30,819 nucleotides of DNA from Eutrophocola sp964629325 (GTDB taxonomy: Bacteria; Pseudomonadota; Gammaproteobacteria; Pseudomonadales; Pseudohongiellaceae): the NCBI GenBank assembly GCA_964629325.1, contig CAZVSC010000032.1:1-30819 (forward strand). The letters run 5' to 3'. The position numbers and the translations under genes are program-made. The notes under the pieces are model-generated. The model did no database searches. It was not told the DNA's origin and was given only the letters and a program-made list of their open reading frames with translations. Positions 1-6,633 of this stretch are shown here, piece after piece; position 1 is the stretch's first letter; each line of letters starts with the position of its first letter.

Positions 1-34
1 AAATCAAAGGGGTCAGAGTAACTTGATCCACTCT
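1..34. repeat. possible REP/RAYT-associated repeat remnant at window edge
   Basis: The window opens with a GGGGTCAGAGTAAC core at 9-22. Bases 15-19 (AGAGT) can pair with 30-34 (ACTCT). Similar GGGGTCAGAGT strings are often seen near REP-associated transposases in gammaproteobacteria; I am recalling this, not retrieving it. No second copy is visible in the window and the element is cut by the window edge. The rest of 1-117 holds nothing else I can name. Confidence 0.25.
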
Positions 35-117
35 ATCGGATCCTGAATGCCCGATTTCAGCCGGCATGCTTTACAACTCCTGTATCATGCACCATTCAGT
101 TTGTTGATACCTGCTAC

Positions 118-735
118 ATGGACGCTCCAACCCTCCTCGCCTTTGTCTTCAGCTATGTCCTGATCGCACTGAGCCCCGGCCTGTGCATGACCTTGTCCAT
201 GACGCTCGGCATCAGCATCGGTGTGCGGCGCACCCTGTGGATGATGGCCGGCGAACTGGCCGGCGTCATGGTCGTGGCTGTCGCCTCCTTCGCCGGCGTC
301 ACCGCGCTGATGCTCAACTATCCCGGGATCTTCACCTGGGCCAGGTTTGCAGCGGCGGCCTTCCTTGGGTGGACAGCCGTCAAAACCTGGCGCGCCGCCA
401 CCGATGTCGCCAGCACAAACAGGGCCGCCTCGCTCACCAGAAGCCAACTTGTGATACAGGGTTTCGTGACGGCCACCTCCAACCCCAAGGGCTGGATTTT
501 CCTGGCCGCGCTCCTGCCTGCCTTTGTCGACCCGAATCGCACCATCCTGCCGCAGGCACTGCTCATGCTGCCGGTCATGGCGGTCATCGAGTTCGCTTCC
601 CTGCTCCTCTATGCCTCGGGCGGCCGGACTCTCAGGGAACTGCTGGTGCGGCGCGGCCTTGGCCACTGGCTGCACCGCATCTCCGCCGTGATGATGTTCG
701 CCATTGCGGCCTGGCTGCTTGCCTCCCCAGCTTGA
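118..735 (+). CDS. LysE/RhtB-family amino-acid exporter
   Basis: This 205-residue inner-membrane protein has the size and pattern of the LysE/RhtB family, which exports amino acids or related small metabolites by exchange with protons. The N-terminal segment contains the family-type SPG element after the first helix (ALSPGLCMTL, about residues 18-27). Five to six hydrophobic helices follow, and the conserved TSNPKGWIFLAALLPAF stretch sits near residue 120. The ATG at 118 is the natural start, although no strong Shine-Dalgarno sequence precedes it. The next gene begins 20 bases after the stop, so the two may be co-transcribed. Substrate specificity cannot be read from the sequence. Confidence 0.85.
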   Translation: MDAPTLLAFVFSYVLIALSPGLCMTLSMTLGISIGVRRTLWMMAGELAGVMVVAVASFAGVTALMLNYPGIFTWARFAAAAFLGWTAVKTWRAATDVASTNRAASLTRSQLVIQGFVTATSNPKGWIFLAALLPAFVDPNRTILPQALLMLPVMAVIEFASLLLYASGGRTLRELLVRRGLGHWLHRISAVMMFAIAAWLLASPA

Positions 736-754
736 TGTGTGTAATGGTTGCAGC

Positions 755-1087
755 ATGAAGCTCGCCTACAAAGCCGCCAACGTCGCCGAAGCCGAGATCG
801 TCAAGGGCATGCTGGAGGCCAACGGTCTCGAGGCCCACGTGGGTGGCTACTACCTGCAGGGTGGTGTCGGTGAGATGGCCACCATGGATTTTGCCCACGT
901 GCATGTGGCGAATGCCGATTTCGACAAGGCCCGCGAGCTCATTCATGAATACGAGGGTGATACCGAAGAATCCTCGACGCGCTCCCCACAGGACGTCAAA
1001 ACCGCAACCACCGCATCGCGCCTGGTGGTGATACTTGTTGCCGGTGCGCTGACGCTGTTCCTGGCGTGGATGGCAGCCAGCAACTAA
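755..1087 (+). CDS. DUF2007-type small membrane-anchored protein
   Basis: The protein has 110 residues if it starts at the ATG at 755, where the recognisable domain begins (MKLAYKAANVAEAEIVKGML). The open frame extends upstream to 704, but that part overlaps the LysE gene and does not look like protein of this family. Residues 1-70 match the DUF2007 pattern (putative signal-transducing protein): an alpha/beta unit with the phrase EAEIVKGMLEANGLEAHV. Residues about 88-107 form one C-terminal transmembrane helix, so the domain probably faces the cytoplasm on a membrane anchor. No biochemical role is established for the family. It lies 20 bases after the exporter. Confidence 0.75.
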   Translation: MKLAYKAANVAEAEIVKGMLEANGLEAHVGGYYLQGGVGEMATMDFAHVHVANADFDKARELIHEYEGDTEESSTRSPQDVKTATTASRLVVILVAGALTLFLAWMAASN

Positions 1088-1114
1088 CCCGGGAACTATT
1101 CACAGGTGCGGGTA

Positions 1115-1186
1115 ATGACACAAACCATCGTCCCTCACCTGTGGTTCGACACCCGGGCTGCCGAGGCCGCTTTCTGCGGTGCCTGA
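1115..1186 (+). pseudogene. truncated VOC (3-demethylubiquinone methyltransferase-like, PhnB type) remnant
   Basis: A 23-codon frame starts at an ATG and encodes MTQTIVPHLWFDTRAAEAAF followed by Cys-Gly-Ala and TGA. The first 20 residues are the classic N-terminus of the 3-dmu-9_3-mt/PhnB branch of the VOC superfamily, in which IxPxLWFD is followed by an acidic helix leading into a FY motif. The similarity stops at the Phe. The downstream frame encodes an unrelated protein whose start overlaps this stop, so the rest of the VOC gene appears to have been deleted. It is possible, but less likely, that it survives as a short leader peptide. Confidence 0.6.
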
Positions 1187-1187
1187 A

Positions 1188-1601
1188 ATGATGACGATCA
1201 GCGGCCCGTTTCACGGGTTTCGCCAAGGTGCCGTGTTCAAGCTGGAAGACGGCACCTACTGGCTGCAGTTGGAAAACCACACCCTGCACCAGCACGGCAG
1301 CAATCCCGCCTGCGAGATCCACGACCTGGACGACGGCCAATTCCTGAAAGTGGACGGCATTGATGTTATGGTGCTCGTGCACCCGCTGCACAACGTCATC
1401 GAAAGCCACATCAAGGGCAGGTTCACCGGCTGGACCGGCAAGTCCACCTACCAGCTCACCAACGGCCAGACCTGGCAGCAGGCGAAATACCTGCACAAAT
1501 ATGTGGTCAAATACATGCCGGAAGTACTGATCTACCAGTCGCCGGGTGGTCCGGTCATGCAGGTGGCCGGCACCACGGTCAATGTCCGACAAATTGGATA
1601 A
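1188..1601 (+). CDS. conserved hypothetical protein with a duplicated ~63-residue module
   Basis: I do not recognise a named family. The start is uncertain: ATG at 1188 or 1191, or GTG at 1179; I use 1188 (137 residues). The protein is two similar units in tandem. The first has ISGPFHGF..FKLEDGTYWLQ (about residues 4-27) and the second IKGRFTGW..YQLTNGQTWQQ (about residues 71-94). After each come a His, then P..x..I and a final V-x-G...V element, so both units align almost without gaps. The pattern suggests small beta-barrel-like modules. There is no signal peptide or membrane segment. The 5' end abuts the VOC remnant, so its native start may have been altered by the deletion there. Confidence 0.65.
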   Translation: MMTISGPFHGFRQGAVFKLEDGTYWLQLENHTLHQHGSNPACEIHDLDDGQFLKVDGIDVMVLVHPLHNVIESHIKGRFTGWTGKSTYQLTNGQTWQQAKYLHKYVVKYMPEVLIYQSPGGPVMQVAGTTVNVRQIG

Positions 1602-1634
1602 AACTTTTATTAACTACAGCTTTGGTTCACGAAA

Positions 1635-2021
1635 ATGCGCCGTATCACGACAGTCATCTTTCTCTTCGCTTCCACGCTGCTGCAGGCCGCCGTGCCCGAC
1701 GAGGTGGCCGCCGTGGCAGGCCGCTATGCCGGCCTGGCCTTCAACGGCTCCAACCTGGATCCGGTGGTGACGGTGCTGGCTTTTGATGACCAGGGCCGCT
1801 TCGCCGGCACCTACTATGTGGAGGACGAAGTCCAGGCATATGAAGGCCGCCTGTCCAACCTCATCCAGGAGGGTGAACGCACCTTCACGCTGGAATGGAC
1901 CGACCGTTTCGGCGAGGGTTTCGCCTTGTTCGAATTCAACAGCGACTATTCGGCGTTCAACGGATTCTGGACCAATATCGACGCCGAGGACCAGTTTCCC
2001 TGGAACGGGCGCAGGCAGTAG
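1635..2021 (+). CDS. secreted hypothetical protein
   Basis: The protein has 128 residues with a clear Sec signal peptide: RR near the start, a hydrophobic core, and a probable cut after LLQA at about residue 18. The mature part is acidic and rich in aromatic residues (GRYAGLAFNGSNLDP, TLEWTDRF, FNGFWTNI), as in a small beta-sandwich or lipocalin-like periplasmic protein. No family is recognised. The ATG at 1635 follows the previous gene by 33 bases. A weak REP-like hairpin lies directly after the stop. Confidence 0.6.
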   Translation: MRRITTVIFLFASTLLQAAVPDEVAAVAGRYAGLAFNGSNLDPVVTVLAFDDQGRFAGTYYVEDEVQAYEGRLSNLIQEGERTFTLEWTDRFGEGFALFEFNSDYSAFNGFWTNIDAEDQFPWNGRRQ

Positions 2022-2027
2022 AAACCT

Positions 2028-2060
2028 GCCGATGACGGGCTTCGCCTTTTTCCGGCCCAC
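2028..2060 (+). repeat. degenerate REP-like element
   Basis: The stretch begins GCCGATGACGGGC and ends GCCTTTTTCCGGCCCAC. It follows the layout of the two better REP-like copies at 3056-3091 and 5751-5787 (GCCGGATG..., then CCTTATCCGGCCTAC) with several changes. Like them it sits just after a gene's stop codon. On its own this would be weak; the call rests on comparison with the other two. Confidence 0.35.
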
Positions 2061-2146
2061 TGTAATCACGCGTTCCCCTCTTCCGGAAAACCCGCTAGCA
2101 TTGCCTCCTCATACCGGCATTACATAACAACAAGACAGGAGACCTC

Positions 2147-2533
2147 ATGAGACTGTTACACCACACCTGCATCGGCACCAACGACATGGACAAGGCCGTC
2201 GAATTCTATACGGCGATCCTGGGGCCGCTCGGCGCCTCCGTCGTCGGCACCGTACCCGGCCACTCCACCATGTTCGGCACCGAAGAAGGACCGGAATTCT
2301 TCATCCTCAATCCGGCCAACGGCAAACCGGCCACCACCGCCAATGGCGGTACTTACGGATTCAAGTCACCGACCCGCGAGGGCGTGGACAAGTTCCACGC
2401 CAACGGTCTGGCCCTCGGCGGCAAGGACGAGGGCGCACCCGGCCCGCGCGAGTTTGCTCCGAACGCCTATGCGGCTTATCTCCGCGACCCCGAAGGCAAC
2501 AAGATCTGCGCCGTGTGCTTCGCCGCGCCGTAG
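2147..2533 (+). CDS. VOC-superfamily (glyoxalase/dioxygenase-like) protein, paralogue 1
   Basis: A 128-residue single-domain VOC protein of the beta-alpha-beta-beta-beta fold, with the usual start (HHTCIGTNDMDKAVEFY) and end (AAYLRDPEGNKICAVCF). The final GNKIE glutamate, a metal ligand in most relatives, is Cys here, so the canonical metal site is incomplete and the activity cannot be assumed. The upstream AGGAGACCTC gives a good ribosome-binding site. A gapless alignment with the next gene shows about 60% identity by eye, so the pair arose by tandem duplication. Members act on small molecules (isomerisation, ring cleavage, resistance); no substrate is indicated. Confidence 0.85.
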   Translation: MRLLHHTCIGTNDMDKAVEFYTAILGPLGASVVGTVPGHSTMFGTEEGPEFFILNPANGKPATTANGGTYGFKSPTREGVDKFHANGLALGGKDEGAPGPREFAPNAYAAYLRDPEGNKICAVCFAAP

Positions 2534-2599
2534 CCAAAACACCAAACACTTTCTACCAACAATCTTTCAACAATCACCCACCTATAAGGAAACTCAAAA

Positions 2600-2986
2600 A
2601 TGCCAATCCTGAGTCACATCACCGTCGGCACCAACGATCCGGGGAAAGCCACTGAATTTTACAGCGCCGCGCTGAGCCCGTTGGGCATCAACCTGATAGA
2701 CACCCTCCCGAACGGCACTTCCATGTTCGGCGCCGAGGCAGGCCCCGAGTTTTTCGTGGGCAAGCCGCGCAATGGCGAACCCGCCACTCACGCCAACGGC
2801 GGCACCATCGGCCTGAAGGCCGCTTCCCGCGCTGCCGTGGACCAGTTCCACGCAGCCGCCATGGCGAAGGGCGGGTCTGACGAAGGCGCGCCGGGCCCAC
2901 GTGATTTTGCCCCGAATGCTTACGCTGCCTATGTCCGTGACCCGGACGGCAACAAGCTGGTGGCGGTGTGTTTCGCGCCGGCATAA
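2600..2986 (+). CDS. VOC-superfamily protein, paralogue 2
   Basis: Another 128-residue VOC protein, collinear with the preceding gene from end to end. The shared segments include GPEFF, HANGG or TANGG, DEGAPGPR and FAPNAYAAY. The N-terminal His of the metal site is kept (LSHITVGTND), but the C-terminal GNKxE glutamate is Val. Two copies with different replacements at the same ligand position suggest divergence after duplication, or a fold used for binding. An AAGGA sequence precedes the ATG. The 66-base spacer and common direction imply co-transcription, ended by the terminator at 3021-3055. Confidence 0.85.
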   Translation: MPILSHITVGTNDPGKATEFYSAALSPLGINLIDTLPNGTSMFGAEAGPEFFVGKPRNGEPATHANGGTIGLKAASRAAVDQFHAAAMAKGGSDEGAPGPRDFAPNAYAAYVRDPDGNKLVAVCFAPA

Positions 2987-3020
2987 ACAGCGCATAACTC
3001 AACAGGGAATGTTTTGTGGG

Positions 3021-3055
3021 AACGCCGGGCCGGAAGGTCCGGCGTTTTTGTTTTT
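3021..3055 (+). terminator. Rho-independent terminator after the VOC pair
   Basis: AACGCCGGGCC at 3021-3031 pairs with GGTCCGGCGTT at 3036-3046, with one G-T wobble, around a GGAA loop. It is followed by a T-rich tail broken by a single G. It lies 34 bases after the second VOC stop and points in the same direction. Confidence 0.85.
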
Positions 3056-3091
3056 GTCGGATGGCGGCGCCAGGTGCCTTATCCGACCTAC
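3056..3091 (+). repeat. REP-like palindromic element (copy A)
   Basis: GTCGGAT at 3056-3062 pairs perfectly with ATCCGAC at 3081-3087, with an inner GGCG/TGCC stem and the tail CCTAC. The layout GxCGGATGxCGGCG...CCTTATCCGxCCTAC is that of the enterobacterial REP consensus as I recall it. It sits between convergent genes, the usual REP location. A second copy lies at 5751-5787. Confidence 0.65.
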
Positions 3092-3098
3092 TTGGTTT

Positions 3099-4409
3099 TC
3101 AATTATCTCTGTTTAGCGGGTTCACGCCCGGGATAGTGGGCGGCAACGGCAGGCCGCGCGTGTCCATGCTCAACTGGTCGAGGAAGAGCCGGATCTCGGC
3201 CAGCATGTCCTCAAAGAAGGGATTGAAGGCGATGCGCTCGATCAGCCCGAAGCCGCGGTTTTCTTCCGTGGCCTCACCGTAGAAGTCGCGTTCACCCGCC
3301 TTGCAGCGCTCGAAATTGTCCGTCCCGTCGCCGTAATACTGGCCGCAGTACCGGTAAGCGCCGTTGATGCCGTAATGGGGGTGGTCCGGTGGCGTCATCA
3401 ATCCCAGGTGCCCCAGGCTGATGATGCCGTCGGCCGGCATGTTGCTGTTGACCACCTGCGTACGGTTGTATGGCGGCAGTGAATGCTGGGCGTACAACAA
3501 GGTATGGCTGAGCGGGTTTTCCAGGGATTGCATGAAGTCGAAAGTCGCCTGCACGTCCACCGTGGTGTCCTGGGCCGAGGCCACGGTCATGACCGGTATG
3601 GTCAAGGGGTCTGAAGCCAGCGTGGCCTGCGTTTGCATGATCAGCTCCCAGGTCTGTGCGGCGGCGCTGAAGGGAAAGGATTCGTAGCGGTAAGTCGCCT
3701 CTTCCGGTTCCAGCTCGAACCAGGCGGCGGCCGGGAAGAACCGGCCAAGGTGGCTGAGCCAGATGGCATACTTCGAGGCGGGTGCGATGGCCATGGCCGG
3801 GGCGAACAGGATGAGGGCGTCCACGTCCGGGTTCTGCGCGGCTTCCAGAATGGACAGCGTACCCCCTGCGGAATGCCCGGACAGGAACAGGCGGTCAACC
3901 TTGCCAGTGAGCTGGTTCGTGGCGAAATCGACATCGGCCAGCCAGTCTTCCCAGGTGACCGGCAGCATGTCGCCGGGGCGGGTGCCGTGGCCGGTCAGCA
4001 GCACGCCCAGCACGTAGAAACAGCGCGCGTTAAACCACTCGCCGATGTGGCGCATGCTCCAGGGCGAAGCGATGAGGCCGTGGATCAGCACGATGCCGTT
4101 GCGGTAGCGGCCGTCGTCATCCGTGGGACAGTCGCTGTCCGGCACCAGCTCGAAGGGTTTCAGGTTGGCGATGACTGCGTCGGACGGTTCGTCGGGCCGC
4201 GCAGCACGCAAACGGCGCTCAGACCACGCAATATAATCGGTGAAACTGCCGGTGGCATAATCGAAGGGCTCATCGAACGACGATTCCAGGTGCCAGTTGG
4301 TCAGGGGTTTATCGATGGACAGCGCCATGCCGGCGGCGAGCACCAGGATGAAGAGGCCGATGCAGAGCCCGGCGAGTATTTTCAGGAGGCGTTGCGGCAT
4401 GGCATTCAC
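3099..4409 (-). CDS. membrane-anchored alpha/beta hydrolase
   Basis: This 436-residue protein has an N-terminal hydrophobic anchor or uncleaved signal (about residues 8-31) and an alpha/beta-hydrolase fold facing the periplasm. Visible elements are the oxyanion-strand motif VLIHGLIASPWSM (about 107-119), the nucleophile elbow GHSAGG with Ser180, and a late DHPHYG region that could supply the His. The family covers lipases, esterases and peptidases; the substrate is unknown. The GTG start at 4409 overlaps the folA stop as GTGA, which favours translational coupling. An ATG three codons later (4400) is an alternative. It is the last gene of the rppH-to-folA run. Confidence 0.75.
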   Translation of the reverse strand: MNAMPQRLLKILAGLCIGLFILVLAAGMALSIDKPLTNWHLESSFDEPFDYATGSFTDYIAWSERRLRAARPDEPSDAVIANLKPFELVPDSDCPTDDDGRYRNGIVLIHGLIASPWSMRHIGEWFNARCFYVLGVLLTGHGTRPGDMLPVTWEDWLADVDFATNQLTGKVDRLFLSGHSAGGTLSILEAAQNPDVDALILFAPAMAIAPASKYAIWLSHLGRFFPAAAWFELEPEEATYRYESFPFSAAAQTWELIMQTQATLASDPLTIPVMTVASAQDTTVDVQATFDFMQSLENPLSHTLLYAQHSLPPYNRTQVVNSNMPADGIISLGHLGLMTPPDHPHYGINGAYRYCGQYYGDGTDNFERCKAGERDFYGEATEENRGFGLIERIAFNPFFEDMLAEIRLFLDQLSMDTRGLPLPPTIPGVNPLNRDN

Positions 4410-4918
4410 CCTGTGGACCGTTTATCCAGGACGAGAAAGCTGTAATTGTAGGGATTGGGGCCCGATGCCTCAAAATCCTCGCGCGACACTTCCATCCACC
4501 CGCCGCGATCGAATTCGGGGAACACCGCATCGCCTTCCACGTCGGCGTGCACCTCGGTGAGGTACAGGCGGTCGGCGAGCGGCAGGGCCTTGGCATAGAT
4601 CTGCGCACCACCGATCACCATGGCCTCGTCGATGCCGTCGATCTCGGCAATGCTTTCACACAATTTTCTTGCCGCTTCCAGGCTGTCGACGGTTTTCACT
4701 CCCTCGGCGGACCACTGCGGGTTGCGCGTCACGACGATGTTCGTGCGCCCGGGCAGAGGTTTGCCGATGGAGTCGTAGGTCTTGCGGCCCATGATGACCG
4801 GTTTACCCATCGTGATGCGCTTGAAATACTTCAGGTCCTCCGGCAGGTGCCAGGGCAGCTTGTTGTTGCGGCCGATGACGCGATTTCGGGCCATGGCCCA
4901 GACCAGGGACAGTTTCAT
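4406..4918 (-). CDS. folA: dihydrofolate reductase
   Basis: This 170-residue cytoplasmic enzyme reduces dihydrofolate to tetrahydrofolate with NADPH. The N-terminal block is typical: WAMARNRVIGRNNKLPWHLPEDL, with the substrate-binding acid at Asp28 (Asp27 in E. coli), followed by the cofactor-binding GRKTYDSIGKPLPGR stretch. Length agrees with bacterial FolA. The gene starts 8 bases after thyA, so the two enzymes of the thymidylate cycle, one making dihydrofolate and the other recycling it, are co-expressed. Its stop overlaps the start of the hydrolase gene. Confidence 0.95.
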   Translation of the reverse strand: MKLSLVWAMARNRVIGRNNKLPWHLPEDLKYFKRITMGKPVIMGRKTYDSIGKPLPGRTNIVVTRNPQWSAEGVKTVDSLEAARKLCESIAEIDGIDEAMVIGGAQIYAKALPLADRLYLTEVHADVEGDAVFPEFDRGGWMEVSREDFEASGPNPYNYSFLVLDKRSTG

Positions 4919-4926
4919 GCCGTGTG

Positions 4927-5721
4927 CTACACAGACACCCTGGCGGCGATGTGCGGCTGGGCCTCGTAGTCGAGGATTTCGAAATCCTCATAGGTGTAGT
5001 CGTACAACGTGGGCGGGCGGCGCTTGATGGTAAGGCGCGGCAGTTTGCCCGGTGTCCGGGTGAGCTGTTCGCGTGCCTGCTCCAGGTGGTCCTTGTACAG
5101 ATGCACGTCGCCGCCGGTCCAGACGAAATCGCCGACATCGAGGTCACACTGCTGCGCCATCATGTGGGTGAGCAATGCATAGGAAGCGATGTTGAACGGC
5201 ACGCCGAGAAAGGTGTCGCAGGAGCGCTGGTACAACTGGCAGGACAGTTTGCCGTCGGCCACGTAGAACTGGAACAGCGAATGGCATGGCGGCAGTGCCA
5301 TCTCGTCCACGTAGGCCGGGTTGTAGGCGACGACGATGAGCCGGCGTGAATCCGGGTTTTTCTTTATATTGTTGAGCACGTTGTCGATCTGGTCGACGGC
5401 CTGCCCGTCCTTGCCCGGCCAGGAGCGCCACTGGAAGCCGTAGACGGGGCCGAGGTCGCCGTTCTCGTCGGCCCATTCGTCCCAGATGCGCACGTTGTTG
5501 TCCTTCAGGTACTTGATGTTGGTGTCGCCGTTGAGGAACCACAGCAGCTCGATGATGATCGAGCGAATATGCAGCTTCTTGGTGGTGAGCAGCGGAAAGC
5601 CCTCGGACAGATTGAAGCGCATCTGGTGACCGAACACGGACAGGGTGCCGGTACCGGTGCGGTCGGTCTTGTCGGCCCCGTGATCGAGGATGTGTTGCAT
5701 CATGTCCAGGTATTGTTTCAT
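4927..5721 (-). CDS. thyA: thymidylate synthase
   Basis: The product is 264 residues, the same as E. coli ThyA. It converts dUMP to dTMP using methylene-tetrahydrofolate as both carbon donor and reductant. The nucleophile is Cys146 in PPCHSLFQF, the phosphate-binding RRLIV arginines are at 126-127, and the folate/dUMP region QRSCDTFLGVPFNIASYA is intact. The gene is 62 bases downstream of lgt, an order shared with enteric bacteria, and 8 bases upstream of folA. The start is the ATG at 5721. A REP-like hairpin occupies the lgt-thyA spacer. Confidence 0.97.
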   Translation of the reverse strand: MKQYLDMMQHILDHGADKTDRTGTGTLSVFGHQMRFNLSEGFPLLTTKKLHIRSIIIELLWFLNGDTNIKYLKDNNVRIWDEWADENGDLGPVYGFQWRSWPGKDGQAVDQIDNVLNNIKKNPDSRRLIVVAYNPAYVDEMALPPCHSLFQFYVADGKLSCQLYQRSCDTFLGVPFNIASYALLTHMMAQQCDLDVGDFVWTGGDVHLYKDHLEQAREQLTRTPGKLPRLTIKRRPPTLYDYTYEDFEILDYEAQPHIAARVSV

Positions 5722-5750
5722 CGCTTATTCACCAAAATACTTTCCATCAT

Positions 5751-5787
5751 GCCGGATGACCGCTGCAAGCAGCCCTTACCGGCCTAC
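5751..5787 (+). repeat. REP-like palindromic element (copy B)
   Basis: GCCGG at 5751-5755 pairs with CCGGC at 5779-5783, and an inner GCTGC-AA-GCAGC hairpin lies at 5762-5773. The outer sequence begins GCCGGATGAC and ends CCCTTACCGGCCTAC, closely matching copy A at 3056-3091 in sequence, orientation and length. It covers the lgt-thyA spacer and runs over the last bases of lgt. In the lgt-thyA transcript it would form a hairpin and might affect mRNA stability between the two genes. Confidence 0.65.
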
Positions 5788-6611
5788 GCCTTTTTCACCT
5801 TCGCCGATATCTTTTCCCCGGCTTGAAACCAGTCTGTCCTGTACGCCCCGTACAGTATCACGAGCCCGGCGATAACCAGCGGAATCGACAGCTCCTGGCC
5901 GCGCGTGACCCAGTCCAGTGCGACGAAGCCCAGGTGGGCGTCGGGCTCCCTGAAGAATTCCACGACGGTGCGGAATACGCCATAACCGAGGCAGAAGGCG
6001 CCAGTGACCGCGAAGGTTGGCCGCGGTTTCGATGAATACAGCCACAGGATGACGAACAGGGTCATGCCCTCGAGAGCGAACTGGTAAAGCTGGGACGGGT
6101 GGCGCGCCAGTTTCAGCGGGTCTGCGGGAAAGATCATGGCCCAGGACACATCCGTCGCCCGTCCCCACAGCTCACCGTTGATGAAATTGCCGAGACGGCC
6201 GAAGGCCAGGCCCAAAGGTGCCAGCGGGGCGGCGAAATCGCCAACGCTGCAGAGGGCTTTGCCGGTGCTGCGCGCGAACAGCCAGACTGCGATCGCCACA
6301 CCGATCATGCCGCCATGGAAGGACATGCCGCCCTCCCAGATGCGGATGATGGAGGCCGGGTTGTCCAGAAGGTTGCCGAAGTTGTAGAAGAGCATGTAGC
6401 CGATGCGCCCGCCGAGGATCACGCCGATCGCGCTGTTGGTAACAAGATCGGTGACCTGCTCGCGGGTCCAGCCCGAACCGGATTTATCGGCGCGGCGACA
6501 GCCGAGGTACCAGGCGGCGGCAAAGCCGGCGATGTAGGTGAGCGCATACCAGTGAATCTTCAGTGGTCCCAGGGAAATGGCGACCGGATCGATTTGGGGG
6601 AACTGGATCAT
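5784..6611 (-). CDS. lgt: prolipoprotein diacylglyceryl transferase
   Basis: Lgt transfers diacylglycerol from phosphatidylglycerol to the lipobox cysteine of prelipoproteins in the inner membrane. The ATG at 6611 gives 275 residues starting MIQFPQIDPVAISLGPL, the usual Lgt N-terminus; the longer open frame upstream runs into ptsP and is not part of it. About seven hydrophobic helices are visible. The Lgt signature GRLGNFINGELWGR is intact, as is the GMSFHGGMIG block carrying the essential His. The iron-binding lipoprotein at 11750-12814 would be one substrate. The position between ptsP and thyA matches other gammaproteobacteria. Confidence 0.95.
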   Translation of the reverse strand: MIQFPQIDPVAISLGPLKIHWYALTYIAGFAAAWYLGCRRADKSGSGWTREQVTDLVTNSAIGVILGGRIGYMLFYNFGNLLDNPASIIRIWEGGMSFHGGMIGVAIAVWLFARSTGKALCSVGDFAAPLAPLGLAFGRLGNFINGELWGRATDVSWAMIFPADPLKLARHPSQLYQFALEGMTLFVILWLYSSKPRPTFAVTGAFCLGYGVFRTVVEFFREPDAHLGFVALDWVTRGQELSIPLVIAGLVILYGAYRTDWFQAGEKISAKVKKA

Positions 6612-6633
6612 GGTTGGCGGTTGCTTGCAGTCA

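Noticed and set aside
85..756. 223-codon open frame on the minus strand
   Set aside because: It is antisense to the LysE-type exporter gene, rich in Gly/His/Gln/Arg and lacks any family pattern; a typical shadow in GC-rich DNA.
3633..4445. 270-codon plus-strand frame opposite the hydrolase gene
   Set aside because: The opposite strand has a convincing alpha/beta hydrolase with GHSAGG; this translation has no motif and a shadow-like composition.
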